Of a DNA stretch of 64,000 nucleotides, positions 9,933 through 18,990 are shown piece by piece. The notes beneath the pieces were generated by a model. It was given only the letters and a program-made list of their open reading frames with translations. It made no database searches and was not told where the DNA came from. How positions within the stretch are numbered: position 1 is the stretch's first letter; the number at the start of each line of letters is the position of its first letter. The stretch comes from an uncultured Clostridium sp. (GTDB taxonomy: Bacteria > Bacillota > Clostridia > Lachnospirales > Lachnospiraceae): the NCBI RefSeq assembly GCF_900547735.1, contig NZ_URHZ01000001.1:62001-126000 (forward strand). Direction: 5' to 3'. The position numbers were made by a program, and so were the translations under genes.

Positions 9933-11207
9933 ATGTATCTGGATAACAGCTTTGAGAAAATTAAAAAATTTGACCCTGAAATGGCGGAACTGACCATGCA
10001 GGAGGAGGAACGTCAGAAAAAAACACTCTGCCTGATCGCATCGGAAAACTATGCCTCACCTCTGGCGGCGGGACTGGAAGGTTCCATCTGGGCCGACAAA
10101 AATGCCGAGGGTTATCCTGGCGGACGCTTCGTGGCAGGCTGTGAACTGGCCGACAGAGTGGAAAACCTGGCGAAAGAGCGTATTAAAAAACTGTTTGGCG
10201 CCGATCATGTAAACGTACAGTCCATGAGCGCTACGGTGGGGAATGTGGCGATTCTGCGCGCCCTGCTGAAACCGGGCGACACCGTACTTTCAATGGAACT
10301 GGATCAGGGCGGCCATTTAAGCCACGGCGCCAAATTCCATTACAGCGGCAAAATGTACCAGTCGGTATTTTACGGACTGAACAAGGAAACAGAGGAGATC
10401 GACATGGAGCAGGTGGAGAGGCTGGCCAAAGAGCATCAGCCGAAACTGATCATCTGCGGAGCTTCCTCCTATCCGAAACAGATCGATTACAAGCGCTTTG
10501 GTGAGATAGCAAGGAGCGTCGGAGCTTATCTGATGGCCGATATTGCACACCCGGTCGGCCTGATTGCAGCGGGAATCATTCCTTCACCGATTCCTCATGC
10601 CGATGTAGTCAGCAGCTCCACCCATAAGACCTGGAGAGGCGCCAGAGGCTGCGGTATCATCATGTGCAAAGAAGAACTCGCCAAAAAGATTGACACCCAG
10701 GTATTCCCGGGACTGCAGGGAGCGCCCAAAATGGATATGATCGCGGCGCGCGCAGTGCAGGCGCTGGAGAGCATGACTCCTGTTTATAAGGCATACCAGC
10801 AGAAGGTATACGACAATGCCCAGGCGCTGGCGGATGAACTGTTAAAATGCGGTCTCCGGCTCGTTTCCGGCGGAACCAATACACACCTGATTCTCGTGGA
10901 TGTCCGAAACTTAATCCCATCCGGCAAAGAAGCCGAGGCGGTTCTGGAATCCGTAGGAATCGTAGTCAATAAAAATATGATACCTTATGATCCGCAGAGC
11001 CCGAAGGTGACGAGCGGCATCCGGATTGGCACACCGGCCCTGACGACCCGCGGCCTGGAAGAGGAAGAAATCCGTGAGGTTGGACGCCTCCTGGCGGATA
11101 CTCTTAAAAACAGCGGCAATACGGAAGCTCTCGATAAGATCCGCACACGCGTGGCTGAGATTGCCGCGGTGCATCCTCTGTTTGATGAGGAAAAATGGCT
11201 TGCCTGA
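9933..11207 (+). CDS. glyA: Serine hydroxymethyltransferase-like PLP enzyme
   Basis: 424 aa, starting at ATG 9933 (GGAGG 7 nt upstream; ATG 9927 is too close to it). Fold-type I PLP enzyme of the SHMT family: ASENYAS, AEGYPGGRFVAGC, QGGHLSHG and the PLP lysine in SSSTHKTWRGARGC (Lys about 232). The reaction expected is serine plus THF to glycine plus methylene-THF. The active-site strip differs from the usual TTTTHKTLRGPRGG, so this may be a specialised paralogue (for example for an alpha-substituted serine) rather than the housekeeping copy. It is followed by a dicarboxylate-type symporter and a FolD-like protein, which together would import a substrate and oxidise the one-carbon unit. Confidence 0.88.
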   Translation: MYLDNSFEKIKKFDPEMAELTMQEEERQKKTLCLIASENYASPLAAGLEGSIWADKNAEGYPGGRFVAGCELADRVENLAKERIKKLFGADHVNVQSMSATVGNVAILRALLKPGDTVLSMELDQGGHLSHGAKFHYSGKMYQSVFYGLNKETEEIDMEQVERLAKEHQPKLIICGASSYPKQIDYKRFGEIARSVGAYLMADIAHPVGLIAAGIIPSPIPHADVVSSSTHKTWRGARGCGIIMCKEELAKKIDTQVFPGLQGAPKMDMIAARAVQALESMTPVYKAYQQKVYDNAQALADELLKCGLRLVSGGTNTHLILVDVRNLIPSGKEAEAVLESVGIVVNKNMIPYDPQSPKVTSGIRIGTPALTTRGLEEEEIREVGRLLADTLKNSGNTEALDKIRTRVAEIAAVHPLFDEEKWLA

Positions 11208-11303
11208 TAAGTTCTTTACATACATACGTTCCGTCACCCCGCCCTTTTAGGGAACCGGGGCGGCGGAACAGGATCCATGAGTGGACTGGGGAAGGGGATA
11301 AGA

Positions 11304-12521
11304 ATGAAAGAAACGAAAAAAATGCCGATATTTGCGAAAATCGCCATCGGTTTCGTCCTGGGAATTTTGTTTGGTGTTCTTTTGAGGGAAAGAGCCACCG
11401 TATTTGAGCCGATTGGCGATCTTTTTATGCGTATGCTGAAGATGCTGATACTTCCTCTGGTTTTCAGTGCGATTATCAGCGGCCTGACCAGCATACCGGA
11501 TATGAAAAAAATTTATAAAATGGGAATCAAGGCATTCATCCTGTTTGTAGTCATGACGGCGCTGGCGATTCTGACCGGTATTGTATTTGCGAACCTGTTA
11601 AAACCGGGAGTGGGAGCGGCGATCCAGATGCCGGTGACAGATACCGGGAATGCCACGGATGTTTCCTTTATCTCGACGATCCTGAATATGTTCCCGACCA
11701 ATGTGTTTGCATCATTTTCCGGTGACAATATGCTTCAGGTAATCGTTTTTGCATTCTTCTTTGGAATCTGTATCGTGATGTGCGGAGAGAAGGCGGAGCC
11801 GGTGAAGGTGTTCTTTGACAGAACCGCACAGGTTATGTATAAGATGACGGATATCGTCATTTCCTTTGCCCCGTTCGGCGTATTCGGCTTAATGTCCGGC
11901 ATGATAGGAAAATACGGCCTTTCCACACTTCTTCCTCTGGGAAAATTTATTATTGTGCTGCATTTGGCACTGATTGTATTTATATTTGTCATCCAGGCGG
12001 GCCTCGTGGTCATCGGCGTCAGGATGAACCCAATCAAATTCTACAAGGGTATCTTCGGGGCAATCAGCATGGCCCTGGCAACCGACAGTTCGGCCGCGGC
12101 TCTGCCGGTGGCAATCAAGGAGCTGCAGAATAATCTCGGGGTTTCCGAGGCAATTGCCAGCTTTATCATGTCGGTTGGAACGAATGTCAGCAAGAGCGGA
12201 AGCGCGCTGTATCAGGGCATGACGGTCATCTTCATCGCCCAGGTGGCGGGAGTGCAGCTTTCAATGGCGCAGCAGGTAACGGTTTTCGTCACGGCGCTGC
12301 TGGCTTCCCTGGGAACCGCCGGTGTTCCGAGCGCCAGCATTGTCATGTTGACAATGACACTGGGCAGTGTTAATCTTCCGTTAGAGGGCGTTGCATTGAT
12401 GACGGGAATCGACCGTATTATCGGCGGTCAGAGGACACTTCCGAACGTAATCACCAATGCCGCCATATCGGCTATGCTGGATCGGCAGGAGAAAATAGAA
12501 CAGGGACAGCAGCCTGTGTAA
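11304..12521 (+). CDS. Na+/H+-dicarboxylate (DAACS) family symporter
   Basis: 405 aa from ATG 11304, chosen for the GGGGAAGGGG site; ATG 11277 is a weaker alternative. About eight hydrophobic helices plus re-entrant loops are visible, with the family signature ATDSSAAALPVAIKELQ, the GTNVSKSGSALYQG segment and the substrate region MTLGSVNLPLEGVALMTGIDRIIGG. DAACS proteins carry glutamate, aspartate, serine/threonine or C4-dicarboxylates with sodium or protons. Placement between glyA and folD suggests serine or a close analogue (inference). Confidence 0.88.
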   Translation: MKETKKMPIFAKIAIGFVLGILFGVLLRERATVFEPIGDLFMRMLKMLILPLVFSAIISGLTSIPDMKKIYKMGIKAFILFVVMTALAILTGIVFANLLKPGVGAAIQMPVTDTGNATDVSFISTILNMFPTNVFASFSGDNMLQVIVFAFFFGICIVMCGEKAEPVKVFFDRTAQVMYKMTDIVISFAPFGVFGLMSGMIGKYGLSTLLPLGKFIIVLHLALIVFIFVIQAGLVVIGVRMNPIKFYKGIFGAISMALATDSSAAALPVAIKELQNNLGVSEAIASFIMSVGTNVSKSGSALYQGMTVIFIAQVAGVQLSMAQQVTVFVTALLASLGTAGVPSASIVMLTMTLGSVNLPLEGVALMTGIDRIIGGQRTLPNVITNAAISAMLDRQEKIEQGQQPV

Positions 12522-12533
12522 GGAGGAGTTTCA

Positions 12534-13388
12534 ATGGCTAAATTATTGACGGGAGCGCCCGTTGTCGCAGCGCTGAGCGGGGAGCTTTCGAAGCGGGTGG
12601 AACGGCTTAAGGCGGCCGGGATTACACCGACGCTTGCGATTGTCCGGATTGGGGAACGTCCGGCCGATCTGTCCTATGAGCGGGGCGCGTCCAAACGTTG
12701 CGCCGCAATCGGGATTGAGGTAAAGCATATCTTTCTTAAACCGGATTACCGGCCGGAGGAGCTGATGGCCGTCGTGCGGGAAATTAACGGGGATCCCGGA
12801 ATTCACGGCTGTCTGATGTTCCGGCCTCTGGCACGGCGCGAGGACGAACTGGCCGTCTGCGCGGCCCTGAAACCGGAAAAGGACATGGACGGCATTACGG
12901 CCTGGTCCCAGGGAAACGTACTTTCCGGCGAGGAGGGAGGTTTTGCACCGTGCACCGCCCAGGCTTGCCTGGAAATTCTGGACTATTACGGGTATCCTCT
13001 CAAGAGTTCACGCGTCACGGTCATCGGGGCCAGCATGGTGATTGGAAAACCGGTCGGCATTATGCTGTTAAACCGGTGCGCGACACTGACCATGTGCCAT
13101 ATCGACACCGTGGACACCGCATCCCATTGCCGCGGGGCCGAGATCCTGATTTCAGCGGCGGGCTGTGCGGGGCTGGTAAGTAAAGATTATGTATCTCCGG
13201 GCCAGGTTGTGCTGGATGTAGGCATCAACACAAACCCGGAAGGGAAACTGTGCGGCGATGTGAGATTCGACGAGGTGGAGCCGATTGTGGAAGCCGTCAC
13301 ACCGGTGCCGGGGGGCGTCGGAACGGTCACATCGACCGTATTGGCCAAACACGTGGTGGAAGCTGCGGAGAGAATGTACCGAAAGTAA
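12534..13388 (+). CDS. folD: FolD-like methylene-THF dehydrogenase/cyclohydrolase
   Basis: 284 aa, with an AAGGAGGAG ribosome site 13 bases after the symporter stop. The catalytic lysine pattern YERGASKRC aligns with FolD YxxxxxK. Also seen are KDMDGI, PCTAQACLEIL (normally PCTPxG), GASMVIGKPVGIMLL for the dinucleotide fold and PVPGGVGTVTSTVLAKH near the end. It should convert methylene-THF made by GlyA to formyl-THF with NAD(P) reduction. Several normally invariant positions differ, matching the unusual GlyA next door; the pair may have diverged together. Confidence 0.85.
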   Translation: MAKLLTGAPVVAALSGELSKRVERLKAAGITPTLAIVRIGERPADLSYERGASKRCAAIGIEVKHIFLKPDYRPEELMAVVREINGDPGIHGCLMFRPLARREDELAVCAALKPEKDMDGITAWSQGNVLSGEEGGFAPCTAQACLEILDYYGYPLKSSRVTVIGASMVIGKPVGIMLLNRCATLTMCHIDTVDTASHCRGAEILISAAGCAGLVSKDYVSPGQVVLDVGINTNPEGKLCGDVRFDEVEPIVEAVTPVPGGVGTVTSTVLAKHVVEAAERMYRK

Positions 13389-13420
13389 GGGGACAATTCA
13401 GATTGACGATTATTTGAGCG

Positions 13421-13635
13421 GGGCAGTGCGTCCATAGGGACGCGCTGCCCTGCTACAGAGTGTCGACAAAGTCGCCACTCTGTAGAATTCATGGCATAAC
13501 GCCATAAATTCTAGTCACCGAAGGAAGAACTGCCGATTTCCTCGCGCAAGGGCTAAAGCCCCTAGAAATCGGCAGTTCAGCACTACGGCGGAACTGAATT
13601 CCACCTACGTGATTTGAAATGAGGGTTACACCCTC
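13421..13635. other. Cluster of five consecutive hairpins, noncoding
   Basis: Five adjacent inverted repeats fill the gap between convergent folD and MATE genes: 13-bp stem 13421-13433/13438-13450; 13453-13462/13476-13485 with an extra inner CGAC/GTCG; 13484-13490/13506-13512 extended by ATGGC/GCCAT; a 14-bp stem 13527-13540/13565-13578 with inner GGGCT/AGCCC; and GAGGGT/ACCCTC at 13621-13635. T-tracts are absent, so this is more than a terminator. It may be a dispersed structured element or a small RNA. Confidence 0.55.
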
Positions 13636-13687
13636 AAACTCCTGATATAAGGAAAATATAGCTTGTCGGGCTCTTTCCTGTATCCGC

Positions 13688-15025
13688 CTATTGTTTCTTT
13701 AGTAAATCCAGTTCGTTCCTTACAAAAACAACGGTTACGGCAAAGGAGATTAAATCGGCGGCAGGGGTTGCCAGCCAGATTCCGGTCATGCCGGTAACTG
13801 CCGGAAAGAGAAGGGCAAAGGGAATCAGGAGGATGAGCTGGCGGAGGGAGCTCAGGATGACGGACTGTTTTACCTTTCCGACGTACTGGAAGTAGTTTGC
13901 GCTTATCATCTGAAACCCGGCAAGGGGGAGTGTAAGGCTGAAAAGGCGCAGGCCGGGAACGGCCATAGCGGCCAGGGAGGGTTCCCCGGTCCCTCCGAAT
14001 GCCCCGACGATTGCGCCGGCCGCAAGTTCGATGAGAAGAAACATAACGCCCGCAAAGACGGTGGCATATGTAATGGAAAGCTTTAAGGTCTTTTCGACAC
14101 GCAGGTAATTCCCGGCGCTGTAATTAAAACCGAAAATGGGCTGGATTCCCTGGCCGAGGCCGATTACCGGCATATAGACCGTCATCATCGTGTTGTACAT
14201 AATTCCATAGGAAGCAACGCCGGCCGTTCCACCATAGTATGCGGCGGTGTGGTTGAAGGTCAGGGAGACAAGGCTCAATGCGAACTGTACGATGGAGGCG
14301 GGAAGGCCGATGGACAGAATACTTCCTGAACCGGATGGCCTTATGCAGCTCAGCCGGAGATTTGCGGTGCATTTTCCGGAGCGGAGGAAGCGGATCGCCA
14401 TCATCATGCAGACGCCGTTGCCAATCACCGTTGACAGGGCGGCTCCGAAGACGCCCCAGTGAAAGACGAAGATAAAAACAGCGTCTAAAACCGTATTGGT
14501 CAGTACGCTCATCAGGGAATTCAGGAAGGCCCTTCCTGCGTACCCCATCCCCTTTACGCAGTTGTTCATCGACTGCGCCATGATGAAGAAACAGGAACCG
14601 CTCAGAATAACGGAGATATATTCCACGGCGTATGCGAGGTTCTCCTCATTGGCCCCGTAGAGGCGGAGCAGGGGAGTCACGGTAAACAGCCCTGTGACGG
14701 TGATGGACGCGGCAAACAGGAGGGAGAGAAAGAAGGTGTTTCCAATCACTTTTTCCGCTCCCGCCCTGTCGTCTTTTCCGAGCCTCAATGAGATGGAGGC
14801 CGATGCTCCGGCAGCAATCAGCAGTGAGAGAGCCTGGATAATGAGGACAATTCCAAATGAAACCGTTACGGCGGACAAGGCTGCGGTGCCAACGCTCTTT
14901 GCCACAAATACGCCGTCTATCGCCGCGTTTAACGCGTTTAGGAGCAGGGAAAGGATGGCCGGAGCCGATAACTCCCGGATTAATCCGGGAATCGCCCCGG
15001 TTTTGATTTTTTCTGACAGTTCCAT
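13688..15025 (-). CDS. MATE family efflux transporter (TetR-linked)
   Basis: 445 aa with about 12 TM helices in two related halves, typical MATE length. AGGAGG lies 7 nt before ATG 15025. MATE proteins export cationic drugs or metabolites by Na+ or H+ antiport. It is divergent from a TetR gene and the shared region holds a consensus promoter for this gene with an operator directly downstream, so repression by that TetR protein and induction by a substrate are very likely. Confidence 0.9.
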   Translation of the reverse strand: MELSEKIKTGAIPGLIRELSAPAILSLLLNALNAAIDGVFVAKSVGTAALSAVTVSFGIVLIIQALSLLIAAGASASISLRLGKDDRAGAEKVIGNTFFLSLLFAASITVTGLFTVTPLLRLYGANEENLAYAVEYISVILSGSCFFIMAQSMNNCVKGMGYAGRAFLNSLMSVLTNTVLDAVFIFVFHWGVFGAALSTVIGNGVCMMMAIRFLRSGKCTANLRLSCIRPSGSGSILSIGLPASIVQFALSLVSLTFNHTAAYYGGTAGVASYGIMYNTMMTVYMPVIGLGQGIQPIFGFNYSAGNYLRVEKTLKLSITYATVFAGVMFLLIELAAGAIVGAFGGTGEPSLAAMAVPGLRLFSLTLPLAGFQMISANYFQYVGKVKQSVILSSLRQLILLIPFALLFPAVTGMTGIWLATPAADLISFAVTVVFVRNELDLLKKQ

Positions 15026-15056
15026 GACAGATACCTCCTGATGTGATTTTATTAAT

Positions 15057-15174
15057 ATGAGTAATGACTCATGTTTATAAACGCGATTATATACTCATAT
15101 TTTCTGCCTGTCAACAAAAATGTGAGTAATAACTCATTTTGATTCTTGACGTTTCAGGAAAGGGAGGATAGAAT
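15057..15174. promoter_or_regulatory. Divergent promoters and two TetR-type operators
   Basis: MATE promoter (minus): TTGACA at 15114-15109 and TATAAT at 15091-15086, spacer 17. TetR promoter (plus): TTGACG 15146-15151 and TAGAAT 15169-15174, spacer 17. Operators: ATGAGT-N4-ACTCAT at 15057-15072, just downstream of the MATE start point, and TGAGT-N4-ACTCA at 15123-15136, just upstream of the TetR -35. An extra half site ACTCAT lies near 15093. Confidence 0.8.
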
Positions 15175-15195
15175 AAAGAGCAGGGAGGATGGACA

Positions 15196-15831
15196 ATGGA
15201 TACAGAAAAGACAATCAGACAGCCGAAACAGAAACGCAGCATGGAGATGAAGGAAAGAATCCTGAGTTCCGCCATGAGGCTGATCTGTGAAAAGGGATTT
15301 TTTCAGATGACAACCAATGAGATTGCAAAAGCGGCCGGAATTTCAATCGGCAGCCTGTACTCATATTTTTCGGATAAAGACACGATTCTGGCGGAGCTGC
15401 TTGAACGCCATCACAATCATTTTATGACGGTTTTCCAGACGCTGAATACGGAGATGAACAGGCGGCTGTATACGGAGAATCTGCAGGAATGGCTCCGGTG
15501 CCTGGTGAAAAAACTGATAGACCTGCACCTTTGTGTCAAGGATTTTAACAAGGCGCTGGAAGAGCTTTATTATGCAAAAAAGGATGTGGCTGCCGTGCTG
15601 GATCTGCACAGGGAAGAAATCAGGAAGGCCGTTCTCGAACTTCTGGGCCGGAACCAGGACAGGGTCAAGGCAGACGATTTGGAAGCGGCCTCCGTTGTGA
15701 TTGTGGATTTCATTGATGCCCTTGTGGACCGCATCGTATTTAAAAGCACTCCGGTAGAGGAGGAAAGAATCCTGGATACCGGGGTTACGCTGCTTTATGA
15801 GGCCTGTTTTCACCCTGCGGATGAGAAATAG
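15196..15831 (+). CDS. TetR family transcriptional regulator
   Basis: 211 aa. The N-terminal HTH is clear: KERILSSAMRLICEKGFFQMTTNEIAKAAGISIGSLYSYFSDKDTILAELL (residues about 20-70), followed by an all-helical ligand and dimer domain. A GGGAGG site precedes ATG 15196. Divergent from the MATE exporter with two matching palindromes between them; it should repress that gene and itself until bound by an exporter substrate. Confidence 0.92.
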   Translation: MDTEKTIRQPKQKRSMEMKERILSSAMRLICEKGFFQMTTNEIAKAAGISIGSLYSYFSDKDTILAELLERHHNHFMTVFQTLNTEMNRRLYTENLQEWLRCLVKKLIDLHLCVKDFNKALEELYYAKKDVAAVLDLHREEIRKAVLELLGRNQDRVKADDLEAASVVIVDFIDALVDRIVFKSTPVEEERILDTGVTLLYEACFHPADEK

Positions 15832-15904
15832 TAAAGTTCCTGAGGATATCGAAGCCGTGTCCGCCATATGATTAAATAACAGGGAGCGGACCAGGTTACG
15901 GGAT

Positions 15905-16396
15905 ATGTTAAAAGAAAAGGAATACCGCCGGGAGGCGGCGTTACAGTATGCCAAACAGTGGGCATTGGGGAGGAATCCGAGATATCTCGATTTCGAACAT
16001 ATGGGAGGAGACTGTACGAATTTTGCTTCGCAGTGCATTTATGCGGGGAGCGGAGTTATGAATTATACTCCGGTGAAGGGCTGGTATTATAACAGCGGCT
16101 ATGACAGGACGCCGAGCTGGACGGGGGTTCAGTACCTCTACAATTTCCTTGTGGGAAATAAGTCGGTGGGGCCTTACGCCGTGGTGACGGATGAGAAGGG
16201 GATACAGCCCGGAGACATCGTGCAGCTCGGCAACGGGAGCTGGTATTATCACAGCCCGGTGATTGTGGCCGTGGAGAATGGTCGTATTTTTCTTGCGGCA
16301 CACAGTTATGATGCCTATATGCGGCCTCTGGATTCCTACCAGTATGAGCAGGCCAGATTTCTTCATATAAAGGGAGTCCGTGTCTGGGGGGCATAG
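15905..16396 (+). CDS. Amidase-domain (Amidase_6-like) protein
   Basis: 163 aa. The signature YAKQWALGRNPRYLDFEHMGGDCTNFASQCIYAGSG carries the putative catalytic Cys of GDCTNFASQ, and PVIVAVENGRIFLAAHSYDAYMRPL supplies the His. This is the Amidase_6 fold (NlpC/P60-like) found in Clostridia, often as part of secreted proteins; here there is no signal peptide or second domain. Target unknown, probably peptide bonds in cell wall. The ribosome site is weak. A strong terminator follows. Confidence 0.8.
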   Translation: MLKEKEYRREAALQYAKQWALGRNPRYLDFEHMGGDCTNFASQCIYAGSGVMNYTPVKGWYYNSGYDRTPSWTGVQYLYNFLVGNKSVGPYAVVTDEKGIQPGDIVQLGNGSWYYHSPVIVAVENGRIFLAAHSYDAYMRPLDSYQYEQARFLHIKGVRVWGA

Positions 16397-16406
16397 GGAA
16401 AGCCGG

Positions 16407-16451
16407 AAGTGCCGGTACGGGGAAGGAAACGTTCTTCCCGTACCGGCACTT
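16407..16451. terminator. Terminator after the amidase gene
   Basis: A 17-bp arm AAGTGCCGGTACGGG-AA at 16407 pairs with its complement ending at 16451 around a loop with GGAAAC. It sits between two convergent genes. Confidence 0.75.
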
Positions 16452-16456
16452 TACCG

Positions 16457-16499
16457 TTGAGTGGCAATGAAAAGTACGCGAAGCGTGCTTTTCGTTGTT
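16457..16499. repeat. Dispersed palindromic repeat, copy 1
   Basis: 43 bp whose reverse complement recurs at 63064-63106 with one mismatch. The core folds as GAAAAG(T/C)ACGC-GAA-GCGT(G/A)CTTTTC. It abuts the 3' end of the FUSC gene, so it may act as a 3' stabiliser or terminator. Confidence 0.75.
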
Positions 16500-18241
16500 T
16501 AATGGAGCAGATGTTCCGTCTCATATACGGGGGCGTCCGCTCTCTCAGCGATGAATGTGCGGTGGGCGTTCCTGACCTGTTCCCGGCATTTGGCCATGAG
16601 TTCCGGAAACCCGGTCCACCGCTCCAGGAGCGCATTCTGGTTCAGCTTTTCTTCCAGTAAATGGGCCTGGATGACGAGGTTATAATACAACTGGGAATCA
16701 ATCTGGTCGGTGTGGCATAGTTTTGCCAGCAGTTCCGTGATGGATTTATATTTGTCCCAGAGCTGCCTTGTGGCTTTTTCTCTGTTGAAGGGAAAAATAA
16801 GGCAGTTTACCACGTATGCCGCCGCGGCCCCGGCCAGGATATAACAGAGCCGGATGAGGAAGACGCCGCCGACCGCCTGCAGCCCGAAGGCGGTCATGAA
16901 CACGGCGCCTCCCATGGCCCCGATGGTCGAGCAGGTGAAGGTTTCCGCGTAATCCGTAAAATAGAAAGACAGATAACCGGACAGCATCATGGCTGCGGTG
17001 CGGCCTGCCGGGGAGGGGATCAGCGAGTAGACGGCAACGGAGATAAGACCTCCGGCCACCGTGGCGGCAATTCGCTTTTTCATTTTTACCGGGACGTCGT
17101 CCGCATAGGGGAGAGATACGGAGGCCATTGTGAACAAAAGCCATTTTCCGTGCGGCAGGGAGAGGGATCGGACGAGCAGGGCTGCCGCAGCAAGAAGCAG
17201 GGCGGTGCGGAGGGCGTAGACAAACCGGACCGGACTTAAATCGAGGGCGGCCTGGATTCTGAGTTTCAGCGACAGTACATTCGGGCGGTAGTTTCCCTTA
17301 TTTTGGGGATCCGACATGTGCAGCAGGCGGTCGTTTATGTAGTTCAGAAGTTTATCCGGCGGATGAGTTTCTTCCTTGTCTCCTTCGGTGACAGTATCGT
17401 GGGATGGCTTTGGAAGCTCCTTTATTTCCTGGTGAAGGAAGGCGCGGAAGACTCGCAGCCGGTTCAGCGTCACCTGAAGGAGGGAGCGGTCCTGATTGGA
17501 CAGATCTCCGGGGAGTTCCTTCAGCAAGAACAGCAGATGTTCAAGCCCCCGTCCCGCGTCGATCATGGAAAAACCGGCGTCGGAAACGCAGAGCGCCTTT
17601 TTCCTTCGGTCATACACGGTTTTACTGAGGCTGCAGAGCAGGTGATGGATAGCCACGGAATCTGGTTCCGCACCGTTCCCGTCAAGTTTGCCTGTGATAT
17701 AGGAGCAGATGCAGTCGATCATCCCGCTCAGCACATCCCTGGCCGTTTCGTCTACGCGTTTTCTTCCCATAATCCACTGGTAGAGCAGAATGGATACGGC
17801 GCCCGTCACCATGGCAAGGAGCCGTCCCGGCAGGCGGGCAGCGTCCACGGGGGAAATAAATATCAGGAACAGGTAGGACAGAATGTAGGGAAAGTACATA
17901 TGGGTGGAGTATTCATAGGTATAAGCATACAGGATGACAAACAGTGTGATAAAATTGAGAAGGAAAGAGGCCGGAGCGGGGAGCGCATTTACCAGATAAG
18001 CGGCGAGCGCGATCCAGAGAAGCATAAGCGACTGGCCGGCCAGATGCCGGAACGGTGTGGCCGTCAAATCCCGGACCATGGAGGCGGACATTAAGATCGT
18101 GAATATAACGCCTGCGATCGTATTTTCCGGCCCGAAGAGCAGGGAAAAAAGATTGACGTATGCAATGATGAAAATAAAGCTTAAAGTGCTGAAACGAAAG
18201 TGTTCCCTGATTCTGGCGGGAATTTTGAAATGATTAACCAT
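16499..18241 (-). CDS. FUSC family (aromatic acid exporter-like) membrane protein
   Basis: About 580 aa. Two membrane blocks of roughly five to six helices each (residues about 20-165 and 355-485) are separated by and followed by soluble regions, the FUSC/AaeB layout. The second block contains LPHGKWLLFTMASVSLPYADDVPVKMKKRIAATVAGG, the FUSC_2 core. ATG 18241 lies 12 nt after AAGGAG; ATG 18253 overlaps that site. Probably exports aromatic or amphipathic acids. It is divergent from a MarR gene, typical of inducible resistance. Confidence 0.85.
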   Translation of the reverse strand: MVNHFKIPARIREHFRFSTLSFIFIIAYVNLFSLLFGPENTIAGVIFTILMSASMVRDLTATPFRHLAGQSLMLLWIALAAYLVNALPAPASFLLNFITLFVILYAYTYEYSTHMYFPYILSYLFLIFISPVDAARLPGRLLAMVTGAVSILLYQWIMGRKRVDETARDVLSGMIDCICSYITGKLDGNGAEPDSVAIHHLLCSLSKTVYDRRKKALCVSDAGFSMIDAGRGLEHLLFLLKELPGDLSNQDRSLLQVTLNRLRVFRAFLHQEIKELPKPSHDTVTEGDKEETHPPDKLLNYINDRLLHMSDPQNKGNYRPNVLSLKLRIQAALDLSPVRFVYALRTALLLAAAALLVRSLSLPHGKWLLFTMASVSLPYADDVPVKMKKRIAATVAGGLISVAVYSLIPSPAGRTAAMMLSGYLSFYFTDYAETFTCSTIGAMGGAVFMTAFGLQAVGGVFLIRLCYILAGAAAAYVVNCLIFPFNREKATRQLWDKYKSITELLAKLCHTDQIDSQLYYNLVIQAHLLEEKLNQNALLERWTGFPELMAKCREQVRNAHRTFIAERADAPVYETEHLLH

Positions 18242-18323
18242 AGAACGATGCATCTCCTTTGTGACGGTTCTTAACCGGGTATTGATTTTCAGACTGGATG
18301 TTGTATAATCGTGATAATAACAT

Positions 18324-18342
18324 AAATATGATAGTCATATTT
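18324..18342. promoter_or_regulatory. Candidate MarR operator
   Basis: AAATATGA-N3-TCATATTT, a perfect 8-bp inverted repeat in the FUSC/MarR divergent spacer, is the size and AT content usual for MarR sites. Confidence 0.6.
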
Positions 18343-18408
18343 TATTTACTAATTTTATAAGATACCATTTTTGCCTGTTTTTGTCAATAAAAATCTGGGA
18401 GAGAAAAA

Positions 18409-18852
18409 ATGAAATCAGATAAACTATCGGAATTATTTGTGAAAAACCTGCTTCATGCGATGCCGGCCTGGAATTCCAATCTGGTGCGGCCTTTTAAAAA
18501 TTCACTGAATGGAGAGATGAGCCTGGAGACATATTACTGCCTGGAAACATTGAGGAGCCGGGGAACCGCCACGATGACGGAGATGGCCCGGCGTCTGAAT
18601 GTGCCAAAGCAGCAGGCGACAAAACTTGTGGATGCGCTTGCTGCACATGAGTTTGTGGAACGTGTGCCCAGAGAGAGCGACAGGAGAACCGTCGAGGTCC
18701 GCTTGACGCCGAAGGCGGTTTCCTATCTGGATGATTACCATATGAAAAATAAGGAGTTTATCCGAACACTGGAAGAAAAACTGACGGAGCAGGAACTACA
18801 GAAATTAAACGATGCCGTCATAGTCCTGGCGCAGACGCTGCCGAAGCTTTAG
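18409..18852 (+). CDS. MarR family transcriptional regulator
   Basis: 147 aa. Winged HTH: TMTEMARRLNVPKQQATKLVDALAAHEFVERVPRESDRRTVEVRLTPKA (about residues 55-105) with the wing DRR-T. Ribosome site GGGAGAG upstream. Divergent from the FUSC exporter; expected to repress it through the palindrome between them and respond to a phenolic or related ligand. Confidence 0.92.
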   Translation: MKSDKLSELFVKNLLHAMPAWNSNLVRPFKNSLNGEMSLETYYCLETLRSRGTATMTEMARRLNVPKQQATKLVDALAAHEFVERVPRESDRRTVEVRLTPKAVSYLDDYHMKNKEFIRTLEEKLTEQELQKLNDAVIVLAQTLPKL

Positions 18853-18990
18853 CAGCCGGGAGGCCCCGGTACTTTTCCCATTCCGCTTGTAGAAAGAGCG
18901 GGCATTTGTTATAATAAACTGAGATTGTTGTGGACAATGTGCGGGGACGGCCGATTGGAAGAGGCTGAAAATGCGGGGGAAAACGAGACG

